Below, one piece after another: positions 13,634-23,985 of a stretch of DNA of 39,760 nucleotides. Below the pieces are notes generated by a model. It saw nothing but the letters and a program-made list of their open reading frames with translations. It was not told the DNA's origin and did no database searches. The stretch covers positions 1 through 39,760 of the forward strand of contig JADHZE010000012.1 in NCBI GenBank assembly GCA_026934365.1, read 5' to 3'. The DNA is from Isoptericola sp. QY 916 (lineage in GTDB: Bacteria > Actinomycetota > Actinomycetes > Actinomycetales > Cellulomonadaceae). Both the position numbers and the translations under genes were made by a program. The stretch's first letter is position 1. Each line of letters starts with the position of its first letter.

Positions 13634-15628
13634 GTGTCGGACATCGCGGACGCTGCCAAACGGCTCCTCATCGGGCGCCCCGTGCGCAGCGAGAACCTGG
13701 GGCACACCCTCCTGCCCAAGCGGATCGCCCTGCCGGTCTTCGCCTCCGACGCGCTGTCGTCGGTCGCGTACGCCCCGGACGAGATCCTCCTGACCCTGGC
13801 GGTCGCCGGCATCGCCGCGACGACGATCTCCCCGTGGGTGGGTCTCGGCGTCGTCGTCGTGCTGCTCGTGGTGGTGTCGTCCTACCGCCAGAACGTGCGC
13901 GCCTACCCCTCCGGCGGTGGCGACTACGAGGTGGCGACGACGAACCTCGGGCCGTCGGCCGGCATCGGCGTCGCGTCGGCCCTGCTCGTCGACTACGTCC
14001 TCACCGTGGCGGTCTCGATCTCGTCGGGGGCCCAGTACGCGGCCTCCGCCCTGCCGTTCCTCCGCGGCCACGAGGTGCTGTTCGCCGTGGCGGTCGTCGT
14101 GATCCTCACGGTGATGAACCTGCGGGGCGTGCGCGAGTCGGGCACGGTCTTCGCGATCCCCACCTACTGCTTCATGGCTCTCGTCGGCCTCCTCGCCGTC
14201 GTCGGGGCGATCCGGTTCTTCGCCGGCGACCTGCCGTTGGCCGAGAGCGCCGGCTTCGAGATGACGCCCGAGGCGGGCTTCGACCAGGGGCTCACCGGCC
14301 TGGCGGGCGCGTTCCTCCTGGCCCGGGCCTTCGCCTCGGGCTGTGCCGCTCTCACCGGCGTGGAGGCGATCAGCAACGGCGTCCCGGCGTTCCGGAAGCC
14401 CAAGTCGCGCAACGCGGCCACCACCCTGGCCCTGCTGGGCGGCATCTCCGCCACGATGATGATCTCGATCCTGCTGCTCGCTCAGGCCACCGGCGTGAAG
14501 TACGTGGAGGACGCGCACGAGCAGCTCACCGCCGGCGGGCAGCCGCTGCCGTCCGACTACAACCAGCACCCCGTGCTCAGCCAGCTCGCGGAGGCCGTCT
14601 TCCAGGGCTTCACCCCCGCGTTCGTGGCGATCTCGATCGTCACGGGGCTGATCCTCGTGCTCGCGGCGAACACGGCGTTCAACGGCTTCCCCGTGCTCGG
14701 CTCGATCCTCGCCAAGGACGGCTTCCTGCCGCGCCAGCTGCACACGCGCGGCGACCGGCTCGCGTTCTCCAACGGGATCATCACGCTCGCCGTCGCGGCG
14801 ATCGTCCTCATCGTGGCGTTCGACGCGCAGGTCACGCGCCTCATCCAGCTGTACATCGTCGGTGTGTTCGTGTCGTTCACGCTCTCGCAGCTCGGCATGC
14901 TGCGGCACTGGACGCGGGCGCTGCGCAAGGAGCCCGACCCCGCCGAGCGTGCCCGCATGCAGCGTTCCCGGATCGTCAACGGCGTCGGCTTCGTGATGAC
15001 GGCGACCGTGCTCGTCATCGTGCTGGCGACGAAGTTCACGCACGGCGCGTGGATCACCCTCCTCGCGATGGGCGTGCTCTTCGCGCTGATGAAGGCGATC
15101 CGCGCCCACTACGCCCGGGTGCGCACCGAGCTCGAGCTCGACGACGTGGCCGGGGCGCGTGCCCTGCCCAGCCGCGTCCACGCGATCGTGCTGGTCTCCA
15201 AGATCCACAAGCCGACGATGCGCGCCGTGGCGTACGCGCGGGCGTCGCGCCCGTCGGTGCTCGAGGCGGTGACCGTCGGCGTGGACGCCGAGGAGATCGC
15301 GGAACTGCGTGCGAGGTGGGAGGCGTTGGACCTCCCGGTGCCGCTCCGCGTCCTCGACTCGCCCTTCCGGGAGATCACGCGGCCGGTGCTGAAGTACGTG
15401 CGCTCCGTGCGCCGTGACTCGCCGCGCGACCTGGTGGTCGTCTACATCCCCGAGTACGTCGTCGGGCACTGGTGGGAGCAGCTGCTGCACAACCAGTCGG
15501 CCCTGCGCCTCAAGGGGCGGCTGCTGTTCACGCCCGGCGTGGTGGTGGCGTCGGTGCCGTGGCAGCTCTCGTCGTCGGCGGGCCAGACCGGGCTGGAGGG
15601 GACGTCGCCCCGCGGTCCGCGATTCTGA
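13634..15628 (+). CDS. APC-superfamily permease, KimA-like potassium importer
   Basis: The 664-residue protein has an APC-fold membrane part (about 12 helices, residues ~35-490) and a cytosolic C-terminal domain (~500-650). Two features match Bacillus KimA (YdaO), a proton-coupled high-affinity K+ importer: the first-helix motif FASDALSSVAYAPDE, whose Asp39 and Tyr46 align with the KimA residues I remember as essential (Asp36, Tyr43), and the USP-like C-terminal domain with VLVSKIHKPTMRAVAYAR, LKYVRSVRRDSPRD and YIPEYVVGHWWEQLLHNQS. Annotation pipelines usually call such proteins amino-acid permeases. GTG 13634 places a short amphipathic N-terminus (VSDIADAAKRLLIGRPV) before helix 1. The divergent TrkA-type pair supports a potassium role. 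K+ transport is inference. Confidence 0.86.
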   Translation: MSDIADAAKRLLIGRPVRSENLGHTLLPKRIALPVFASDALSSVAYAPDEILLTLAVAGIAATTISPWVGLGVVVVLLVVVSSYRQNVRAYPSGGGDYEVATTNLGPSAGIGVASALLVDYVLTVAVSISSGAQYAASALPFLRGHEVLFAVAVVVILTVMNLRGVRESGTVFAIPTYCFMALVGLLAVVGAIRFFAGDLPLAESAGFEMTPEAGFDQGLTGLAGAFLLARAFASGCAALTGVEAISNGVPAFRKPKSRNAATTLALLGGISATMMISILLLAQATGVKYVEDAHEQLTAGGQPLPSDYNQHPVLSQLAEAVFQGFTPAFVAISIVTGLILVLAANTAFNGFPVLGSILAKDGFLPRQLHTRGDRLAFSNGIITLAVAAIVLIVAFDAQVTRLIQLYIVGVFVSFTLSQLGMLRHWTRALRKEPDPAERARMQRSRIVNGVGFVMTATVLVIVLATKFTHGAWITLLAMGVLFALMKAIRAHYARVRTELELDDVAGARALPSRVHAIVLVSKIHKPTMRAVAYARASRPSVLEAVTVGVDAEEIAELRARWEALDLPVPLRVLDSPFREITRPVLKYVRSVRRDSPRDLVVVYIPEYVVGHWWEQLLHNQSALRLKGRLLFTPGVVVASVPWQLSSSAGQTGLEGTSPRGPRF

Positions 15629-15654
15629 CCGGTGTCCTGACCGTGTTCTGACCG
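15625..15654. repeat. Three CTGACCG repeats over a stop codon
   Basis: CTGACCG occurs at 15625, 15637 and 15648 (12 and 11 bases apart). The permease stop TGA (15626-15628) lies in the first copy and the block ends 14 bases before the -10-like element of the next gene. It resembles the triplet at 968-1000, though the sequence differs. Confidence 0.55.
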
Positions 15655-15681
15655 GGCCGCGCGCGGGGGAGAATGGTGCCC

Positions 15682-16992
15682 ATGCCCCGACCTCGCCGTT
15701 CCGCGCCGCGCCCCCGTCCCACCACACCGGACCCCGAGGTGGGCCGGGAGGTCGAGCTCGAGATCGGCCCTGTCGCGCACGGCGGGCACTGCGTCGCGCG
15801 GCTCGACGGCCGCGTCGTCTTCGTACGCCACACGCTGCCCGGCGAGCGCGTCCGCGCACGCGTCACGGAGACCGGCAGCCGGTTCTGGCGCGCCGACGCG
15901 GTCGACGTCCTCGAGGCGTCGCCGGACCGCGTCCCGTCCGCCTGGCCCGAGGCCGGCCCGGGCGGGGTCGGCGGAGGCGAGCTCGCCCACGTGGCGCTGC
16001 CCGCGCAGCGCCGCTGGAAGGCCGCCGTCCTCGTCGAGCAGCTGCAGCGGCTCGCGAGGCTCGAGCGCGACGTCGTGGTGGAGGGGGCGCCCGGGGACGA
16101 CGAGCGCGGCGGGCTCGGCTACCGCACCCGCGTCGACCTCGTGGCCGACGCCGACGGCCGGGCCGGGATGCGGCGCTTCCGCTCGCACGACGTGGTGCCG
16201 CTCGACGGCATGCCGCTCGCGACCGAGGCGGTCGCGGCGCTCGCGGACGCCGAGGACGTGTGGAGCCGCCGCTGGCGGCCGGGCGCCCGCCTCGAGCTGG
16301 TGGCACCGGCCGACGGCGCGGACGCCCTGCTCCTGGTCGACGAGGTGCCGTCGCGTCGCGGCCGCGCGGACACCCGCCCGAACGCCCGCCGGTCGGTCAC
16401 CGAGACGGTGCGGGCGGGCGGCGCCGAGCACCGCTACCGCGTGGCGGGCGACGGGTTCTGGCAGGTGCACCGGGCGGCGCCCGACCTGCTCGCCGGCGCC
16501 GTGCTCGACGCCGTGCACGCGACCCCGGGCGGCCTCGACGGCGCGACCGTGCTCGACCTCTACTCCGGTGCGGGCCTGTTCACCGTGCCGCTCGCCGCGG
16601 CCGTGGGTGGCTCGGGCCGCGTCGTCGCCGTCGAGGGCGACGCCCGCGCCGTGAAGGACGCACGCCGCAACGCCCACGACCTGCCGCAGGTCGAGCTGCA
16701 CCTCGGCGCCGTCGACCGTGTCCTGGCCGACGGCGACGCGACCGGCGCGGACGTGGGCGCCGCGGACGTCGTCATGCTGGACCCGCCGCGCGCCGGCGCC
16801 GGCCGGACCGTCGTCGACGCGATCGCCGGCCGCGGCCCGCGGCGCGTCGTCTACGTCGCCTGCGACCCCGCGGCGCTCGCCCGCGACGTCGCCTACCTCG
16901 CCGGGCACGGGTACGAGCTCACCGGGCTGCGCGCCTTCGACCTGTTCCCGATGACGCACCACGTCGAGGCGGTCGCGGTCCTCGACCGCTGA
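15682..16992 (+). CDS. TRAM-domain class I RNA methyltransferase (RlmD/TrmA family)
   Basis: This SAM-dependent enzyme belongs to the RNA m5U methyltransferase family. The 436-residue product has an N-terminal TRAM RNA-binding domain (VELEIGPVAHGGHCVARLDGRVV to GERVRARV), a central domain, and a Rossmann domain with the SAM motif DLYSGAGLF (292-300), DPPRAGAG, the catalytic YVACDP with Cys394, and the closing FPMTHHVEAVAVL. The four cysteines that bind a 4Fe-4S cluster in RlmD are absent: the equivalent stretch reads GPGGVGGGELAHV. I recall similar degenerate versions in other actinobacteria, so the gene is probably functional. ATG 15682 is preferred over ATG 15673 because GAGAAT (15669-15674) lies 7 nt upstream. 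The target nucleotide is unknown. Confidence 0.92.
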   Translation: MPRPRRSAPRPRPTTPDPEVGREVELEIGPVAHGGHCVARLDGRVVFVRHTLPGERVRARVTETGSRFWRADAVDVLEASPDRVPSAWPEAGPGGVGGGELAHVALPAQRRWKAAVLVEQLQRLARLERDVVVEGAPGDDERGGLGYRTRVDLVADADGRAGMRRFRSHDVVPLDGMPLATEAVAALADAEDVWSRRWRPGARLELVAPADGADALLLVDEVPSRRGRADTRPNARRSVTETVRAGGAEHRYRVAGDGFWQVHRAAPDLLAGAVLDAVHATPGGLDGATVLDLYSGAGLFTVPLAAAVGGSGRVVAVEGDARAVKDARRNAHDLPQVELHLGAVDRVLADGDATGADVGAADVVMLDPPRAGAGRTVVDAIAGRGPRRVVYVACDPAALARDVAYLAGHGYELTGLRAFDLFPMTHHVEAVAVLDR

Positions 16993-17009
16993 CGGGTGTC
17001 GTCCCCGGG

Positions 17010-17738
17010 TCAGGGGTGACGAGCGGCCGTGGACGCGAAGCCGAGCCACGTGTGCCGGTTGCGCCACCAGCACCAGCCGACCTTGGGGGCGCCGCGCCGC
17101 TCGCTGCCGTCACGGCCGGTCCCGTTCGAGATCCACACGGCGGGGGTGCGCGCGTCGTAGGTCCCGTCCGGCCGGCGCAGCCGGGAGCCGATCGTCATGA
17201 AGCAGAGGTTCCGGGCGAGGACGTCGGGGGACTGCAGCACCCAGTGGATCCCCTCGGCGAGGGTGAGCGGGCTGCGACCCTGCGCGGCGATCGCCGGCTC
17301 CGCCTCCTCGGGCGACCAGTTCGCCATCTCGTCGCCCCGGTCGGGGCCGGCGACGGCGTAGACGTCGGCGTCCGGCACGTCGACGCCGGGCACGGGCACG
17401 AAGTCGTCCGCGTCGGTCATGTCGACGACGACGAAGCCCGCGCGCTCCACGGCGCGTCCGCGGACCGTCGTCGTGCGGCGCAGGTGCCCGGCGAGGGCGG
17501 ACGGCGGCAGGACGCGCGGGTGGACCACCAGGAGCGACCCGGCCGGGGCCGTGCGCTCCAGCGCCGCGGCGGCGTCGCGCAGCGCGGCGGGGGAGAGCGC
17601 CTGCGGGGGCACGACGTCGCGCGCCAGGAGGAGCTCGGCCTGCGCGGTGAGCGAGGGCAGCCGGGGCAGGCCGCCTGTCGCGACAGCGGCGCGGGCGTCG
17701 GACGGGGCGGCAGAGGTCGTGGGCGTGCGCGACGGCAT
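17010..17738 (-). CDS. DUF5701 family protein
   Basis: The 242-residue soluble protein resembles DUF5701, an actinobacterial family of unknown function. Conserved-looking blocks are VVHPRVLPPSALAGHLRR, GFVVVDMTDADDF, VYAVAGPDRGDEMANWSPEEA, LTLAEGIHWVLQSPDVLARNLCFMTIGSR and the tryptophan-rich end PAVWISNGTGRDGSERRGAP followed by KVGWCWWRNRHTWLGFA. No catalytic motif is recognised. I chose ATG 17738, preceded on its strand by GGAAGGAC, over an upstream in-frame start at 17768 whose extra residues lack a ribosome site. It is divergent from acnA, and its start lies about 110 bases from the acnA operator, so shared control is possible but not shown. Confidence 0.78.
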   Translation of the reverse strand: MPSRTPTTSAAPSDARAAVATGGLPRLPSLTAQAELLLARDVVPPQALSPAALRDAAAALERTAPAGSLLVVHPRVLPPSALAGHLRRTTTVRGRAVERAGFVVVDMTDADDFVPVPGVDVPDADVYAVAGPDRGDEMANWSPEEAEPAIAAQGRSPLTLAEGIHWVLQSPDVLARNLCFMTIGSRLRRPDGTYDARTPAVWISNGTGRDGSERRGAPKVGWCWWRNRHTWLGFASTAARHP

Positions 17739-17847
17739 GGGCGTCCTTCCGGTCGAGGGCAGCAGCACAACGCGCTGGCCACGACGGTTGTTCCCGTGCG
17801 CCGTACGGAAATCTGCCCGCGCACCGGGCCGGGGACCTGACGCCGAG

Positions 17848-17879
17848 ATATCTTGACGTCAAGATATATGGGCTATGCT
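17848..17879 (+). promoter_or_regulatory. acnA promoter with a perfect 20-bp palindromic operator
   Basis: ATATCTTGACGTCAAGATAT (17848-17867) is a perfect palindrome containing a -35-like TTGACG (17853-17858). TATGCT (17874-17879) is the likely -10; the 15-base spacing is short, typical of promoters that need regulator-induced distortion or are weak when free. The leader to GTG 17992 is about 105 nt. The palindrome resembles the site I associate with the MarR-family regulator TamR, which in Streptomyces controls aconitase and other citrate-cycle genes. Confidence 0.75.
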
Positions 17880-17991
17880 GAGCAGGTGCCCGGCGTACGC
17901 TGGGCGGAGCCCCCCAGAACCACGGCGTCGGAACCGTCGCGCCGCAGCGCGCACGGTGCCCTCGCCGGCCAGCCCCGCAGAAGGAGCCGCA

Positions 17992-20757
<2,766 letters not shown>

Positions 20758-20770
20758 CGGGCCCCGCACC

Positions 20771-20813
20771 GACGGCGCCCCGTCCCTCCCGCGCGGAGGG
20801 GCGGGGCGCCGTC
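20771..20813. terminator. Long bidirectional terminator hairpin after acnA
   Basis: GACGGCGCCCCG (20771-20782) pairs with CGGGGCGCCGTC (20802-20813) and CCCTCC (20784-20789) with GGAGGG (20795-20800), with one T-G wobble between them: a continuous 19-pair stem with a 5-base loop. It lies between the convergent acnA and hydrolase stop codons. Confidence 0.9.
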
Positions 20814-20818
20814 GTCCG

Positions 20819-21685
20819 TCACGGCGTGACGGCGGGCAGGGGCGCCGTGACGTGCGCGACGACGGCCGCCACGACCGCCGGGTCGTCGAGCACCCGGTTG
20901 TGGCCGAGGCCGCGGGTGGTGAGGAGCGTGCTGCCCGGCACCGCCGCGTGCAGGAGGGGCGCGCCCGTGGGCAGCGACATGCGGTCGTCGTCGTCCTGGA
21001 CGAGCAGCGTCGCGACGCGCTCCGGGACGGGGTGCGCGACGAGGTCGATCCGGGAGCGGACGCCGCGCACGCCGCCCGGGAAGGTGCGCTCGACGTGGTC
21101 GCAGAACCGGTCGTGCAGCCCGGCGGGCATCCCGACCAGGCGCAGGAACGACTCCGCGATCGCGTCGAAGCCTGTCATCGCGGCCACCGAGACGAAGCGG
21201 TCGACGGGCAGTCCGTCGGCGAGGGAGAGCCCGGCCGCGAGGGCGCCCAGGGAGTGCCCGACGACGGCGGTGAGCGGCCCCTCGGCGTCGTGCACGGCGC
21301 GGATCGCCGCCATGTGCTCGAGGGCTGACATGCGCCGGCCGCTCGACGCGCCGTGGGCGACGCCGTCGAACGACACGACGCCCAGGCCGGCCGCCTCGAG
21401 GGACGTGACGAGCCCCGCGAACCGCGAGGCCCGGCTCTTCCAGCCGTGCACGACGAGCACGGTGGGCGCCCGGGGGTCGCCCCACCGGTAGGTCACGACG
21501 CGCTCGCCGTCGACGTGGACCGCGCCCCGGCGGGCGCGCTCGTGCACGGCGCGGTCGGCGGGTCGGACGTCGGCGGGCGGGCCGACGTACCAGAACGCCC
21601 GGGCGGCGACCCGGACCGCGAGCGGGGGAGCGACGGCGGACAGCGCGCGCAGGCCGGCGCTGACAGGGGCGGGGACGTAGGGCAC
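20819..21685 (-). CDS. Alpha/beta-fold hydrolase
   Basis: The 288-residue protein has a complete alpha/beta-hydrolase core: oxyanion motif VLVVHGWKSR (77-86), nucleophile elbow GHSLG with Ser145, acid in the DDDDRM stretch (about Asp234) and His262 in GLGHNRVL. A 60-residue N-terminal part precedes the first core strand (AVHVDGERVVTYRWGD). The substrate is unknown. GTG 21685 is chosen because GGAGG lies 5 nt upstream on its strand; a longer in-frame start at 21760 would translate through the operators. It is divergent from a TetR gene and both operator copies lie between them, so it is very likely the regulator's target. The gene ends at the acnA terminator. Confidence 0.88.
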   Translation of the reverse strand: MPYVPAPVSAGLRALSAVAPPLAVRVAARAFWYVGPPADVRPADRAVHERARRGAVHVDGERVVTYRWGDPRAPTVLVVHGWKSRASRFAGLVTSLEAAGLGVVSFDGVAHGASSGRRMSALEHMAAIRAVHDAEGPLTAVVGHSLGALAAGLSLADGLPVDRFVSVAAMTGFDAIAESFLRLVGMPAGLHDRFCDHVERTFPGGVRGVRSRIDLVAHPVPERVATLLVQDDDDRMSLPTGAPLLHAAVPGSTLLTTRGLGHNRVLDDPAVVAAVVAHVTAPLPAVTP

Positions 21686-21715
21686 GACGACCTCCAGGTG
21701 AGGGCCACGAGATAT

Positions 21716-21761
21716 CTGAACGAACGTTCGCACAGTAACACTGAACGAACGGTCGTACACT
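21716..21761. promoter_or_regulatory. Duplicated TetR-type operator between hydrolase and TetR genes
   Basis: CTGAACGAACGTTCG (21716-21730) recurs with one change as CTGAACGAACGGTCG (21741-21755), exactly 25 bases apart; the first contains the perfect palindrome CGAACGTTCG. TACACT (21756-21761) is a -10 for the TetR gene, 6 nt before its GTG. On the other strand TACTGT (21738-21733), between the two copies, is a plausible -10 for the hydrolase. Both promoters are therefore covered, consistent with autorepression and repression of the hydrolase. Confidence 0.75.
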
Positions 21762-21767
21762 CATCCC

Positions 21768-22469
21768 GTGAGTACCGAGACGCCGACCACCCCGACAGGC
21801 CGCTCGACCCACGCCCCGACGGGCGACCCGGGCGACGCGCCGACCGACGGCCGCCGCGTGCGTGGGGACCGGTCCCGCCGCGCCGTCCTCGACCTCGCCG
21901 TCCAGGACGCGTCGGTCCGCGGGCTCGAGGCCCTCACGCTCGGCTCCCTGGCCGCGCGGCTGCCGGTCAACAAGAGCGGTATCGCGGGCCTGTTCGGCGG
22001 CAAGGAGGGCCTGCAGCTCGCGGCCGTGGAGCACGCCCGGGGCATGTTCGTCGACGCCGTCGTCGAGCCCGCGCGGGTGGCGGGGCCGGGGCTGGCCCGG
22101 CTGTGGTCGCTGGTGCGGTGCTGGTCGGACTACTCCCGCCGCCGGGTGTTCGCGGGCGGCTGCTTCTTCCGCACGGTGGAGGTCGAGTTCGACACGCAGG
22201 AGGGGGTGGTGCGCGACGCGGTCGTCACGGCACACCGCGACTGGACGTCCTACCTGCGCCGGCACGCGGAGCTGGCGGTGGAGGCCGGGGAGCTCGCGGC
22301 CGGCACCGACGTCGACCAGCTCGCCTTCGAGATCACCGCGATGCTGAACGCCGCCAACGACGGCTCGCTGCTGCTCGGCGACGACGCCGTCTACGACCGC
22401 GCGCTCGCGGCCGTGCGGGGGGCGCTCGTGGCCCGCGGCGCGGACCCGGCGGCCGTCGCCGCGGGCTGA
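21768..22469 (+). CDS. TetR family transcriptional regulator
   Basis: The 233-residue regulator has a ~30-residue polar N-terminal tail, a TetR helix-turn-helix (EALTLGSLAARLPVNKSGIAGLFGGKEGLQ, about residues 54-83) and an all-helical ligand domain containing CWSDYSRRRVFAGGCFFRTVEVEFD and a cysteine near its centre (GGCFF). The HTH has the usual small-residue turn and the Phe-Gly-Gly-Lys-Glu end typical of the family. GTG 21768 is 6 nt after TACACT with no ribosome site, so leaderless translation is likely. The neighbouring duplicated operator and divergent hydrolase make local regulation the simplest model; the ligand may be a hydrolase substrate. Confidence 0.92.
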   Translation: MSTETPTTPTGRSTHAPTGDPGDAPTDGRRVRGDRSRRAVLDLAVQDASVRGLEALTLGSLAARLPVNKSGIAGLFGGKEGLQLAAVEHARGMFVDAVVEPARVAGPGLARLWSLVRCWSDYSRRRVFAGGCFFRTVEVEFDTQEGVVRDAVVTAHRDWTSYLRRHAELAVEAGELAAGTDVDQLAFEITAMLNAANDGSLLLGDDAVYDRALAAVRGALVARGADPAAVAAG

Positions 22470-22484
22470 CGGCCGTCGGTGGGG

Positions 22485-22952
22485 TCAGCGCGGCGCCGAC
22501 GTCGGGTCGCCGCCCTCGCGCGCCCGCAGCCCGTACGTCCCCGTCGTGAGCGTGGCGTAGGACGCGGCGACGATCTCCTCCAGGACGCCGAGGTCCACCT
22601 GCGTGAGGTCCTTGAGGTAGAGGCAGCCGACGCCGGTGGTGTGCGGGCCCAGGCGGGCGAGGGCGTCGGCGTGCGCCTCGACGCCGTCGGAGAGGTAGAC
22701 GACCGACGCCGCCGCCCGCGGGGAGAACCCGGCGGCGGCCGCGTGGCCCGTGCGCCCGCTGGCGTAGGCGTACCGGTACTCGCCGAACCCCACGATCGAG
22801 GTGCCGAACATCCGCGCGGGCTGCCCGGTGGCACGCTCCATCAGCGCGAGCAGCGTCTCCGCGTCCCTCCGGCGCGCGGGGCGCGCGACGGCGGCGACGA
22901 CCGCGCGCGGGTCGGCGTCGCTCCAGGTGGTCTTCTGCGTGTCGCGGGCCAT
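22485..22952 (-). CDS. DUF1801 family protein
   Basis: The 155-residue product matches DUF1801, small proteins related to the YdhG/YjbR/CyaY-like fold with unknown function. Family marks are the helix RRRDAETLLALMERATGQPARMF-like opening, GTSIVGFGEYRYAYASGRTGH, the FSPR and VVYLSDG strands, LGPHTTGVGCLYLKDLTQVD and the final SYATLTTGTYGL helix. It is cytosolic and soluble. The gene converges with the TetR gene across 15 bases with no terminator, and is followed in the same direction upstream by the phosphotransferase gene 34 bases away, so both could share a transcript. Confidence 0.88.
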   Translation of the reverse strand: MARDTQKTTWSDADPRAVVAAVARPARRRDAETLLALMERATGQPARMFGTSIVGFGEYRYAYASGRTGHAAAAGFSPRAAASVVYLSDGVEAHADALARLGPHTTGVGCLYLKDLTQVDLGVLEEIVAASYATLTTGTYGLRAREGGDPTSAPR

Positions 22953-22986
22953 GCCTCGAGTCTGCCGCAGCGATGCCGTCCGCCGC

Positions 22987-23934
22987 TCAGGCAGCGCCGT
23001 CGAGCAGCGCCGCGAGGGCGTGCCGGCCGATCGGCACCATGCGGGGGTGCTGCTCGGGGTGCACGAGCATGTTCGTCGCGTACAGCAGCGACCAGCCCGC
23101 GGCGCGCGCCCACGTCGCCTCGTCCCAGCCGCCGCCGCCGTTGGCCCGGGCCTGGATCTCGGCCCGGCAGGCGGCCCGGCCCTCGTCGTCGAAGCACAGC
23201 CACAGCGACCCCAGGTCGGAGGCGGGGTCGCCGGACGTCACGTCGCCCCAGTCGACGACGGCGGCCAGCCGGTCCGCCCGCCCGCCCGCGCCGGGCGCCA
23301 CGACGAGGTTCGCGGGGTGCGGGTCGCCGTGCAGCCACACCGGCGGGCCGTCGGACGCGGGGGCGTCCAGCGCACGCTCCCAGACGCGGCGTGCCGCCCC
23401 CCGGGCCTCCGCCGGGACCACCGCCAGACGCTCGTCGAGGGCGGCGGGGTCGCGCGCCTCGGCACGCTCGCGCAGGGGCACCCCGCGCACCGGGTTCGGC
23501 GGCGCGCCCTCCGGGGCGGGGGTGTGCACCGCGGCGAGGAGCCGGCCGAGCGTGCCCGCCCAGGCGGTGCGGGCGGCCACGGACGTCGCCTCCGCGCTCA
23601 CCCCGTCCGCCCACGGCACGACGCTCCAGGGCCACGGGTAGCCGAGCGCGGTGCTCGGTCGCCCGACACGGACGGGCACAGGCACGACGACGTCGGGCGC
23701 CGCCGCGCGGAGCCGGGCGGCCAGCGCGGGGAGCGCCCGCTGCTCGTGCTCGACGAGAGGCGCGGCCAGGGCGCGCCGTGGCAGCCGCACCGCCAGGTCG
23801 TCGCCGAGCCGCACCATGACGTTGTCCCAGCCGTGGGCGACGATCTCCAGCGGACGGTCCGCCAGGTCGGGGTGCTGCTCGGCCAGCAGCGCGCGGGTCA
23901 GGCGGACGTCGACGTCGATCTCGGCGGCAGGCAC
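22987..23934 (-). CDS. Aminoglycoside phosphotransferase (APH) family kinase
   Basis: The 315-residue protein has the APH/choline-kinase fold. The catalytic loop is WLHGDPHPANLVV (H202, D204, N209) and the metal-binding Asp is D228 in AAVVDWGDVTSGDPASDL; the N-lobe shows LEIVAHGWDNVMVRLGDDLAVRLPRR. These residues are those of active small-molecule kinases. Most chromosomal actinobacterial members phosphorylate unknown metabolites, so resistance should not be assumed from the family name. GTG 23934 has GATGAT on its strand (23946-23941) 6 nt upstream, a leaderless pattern. It lies downstream of the Nudix gene with a 51-base gap. Confidence 0.88.
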   Translation of the reverse strand: MPAAEIDVDVRLTRALLAEQHPDLADRPLEIVAHGWDNVMVRLGDDLAVRLPRRALAAPLVEHEQRALPALAARLRAAAPDVVVPVPVRVGRPSTALGYPWPWSVVPWADGVSAEATSVAARTAWAGTLGRLLAAVHTPAPEGAPPNPVRGVPLRERAEARDPAALDERLAVVPAEARGAARRVWERALDAPASDGPPVWLHGDPHPANLVVAPGAGGRADRLAAVVDWGDVTSGDPASDLGSLWLCFDDEGRAACRAEIQARANGGGGWDEATWARAAGWSLLYATNMLVHPEQHPRMVPIGRHALAALLDGAA

Positions 23935-23985
23935 CCGGGCATCATCCCAGGCGACGGGGTCGACGACGGCGCGGGCGTCAGCGGC

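Noticed and set aside
22987-23934. Aminoglycoside resistance gene
   Set aside because: APH-fold kinases are common chromosomal metabolic enzymes in actinobacteria; nothing here indicates mobility or a known resistance subfamily.
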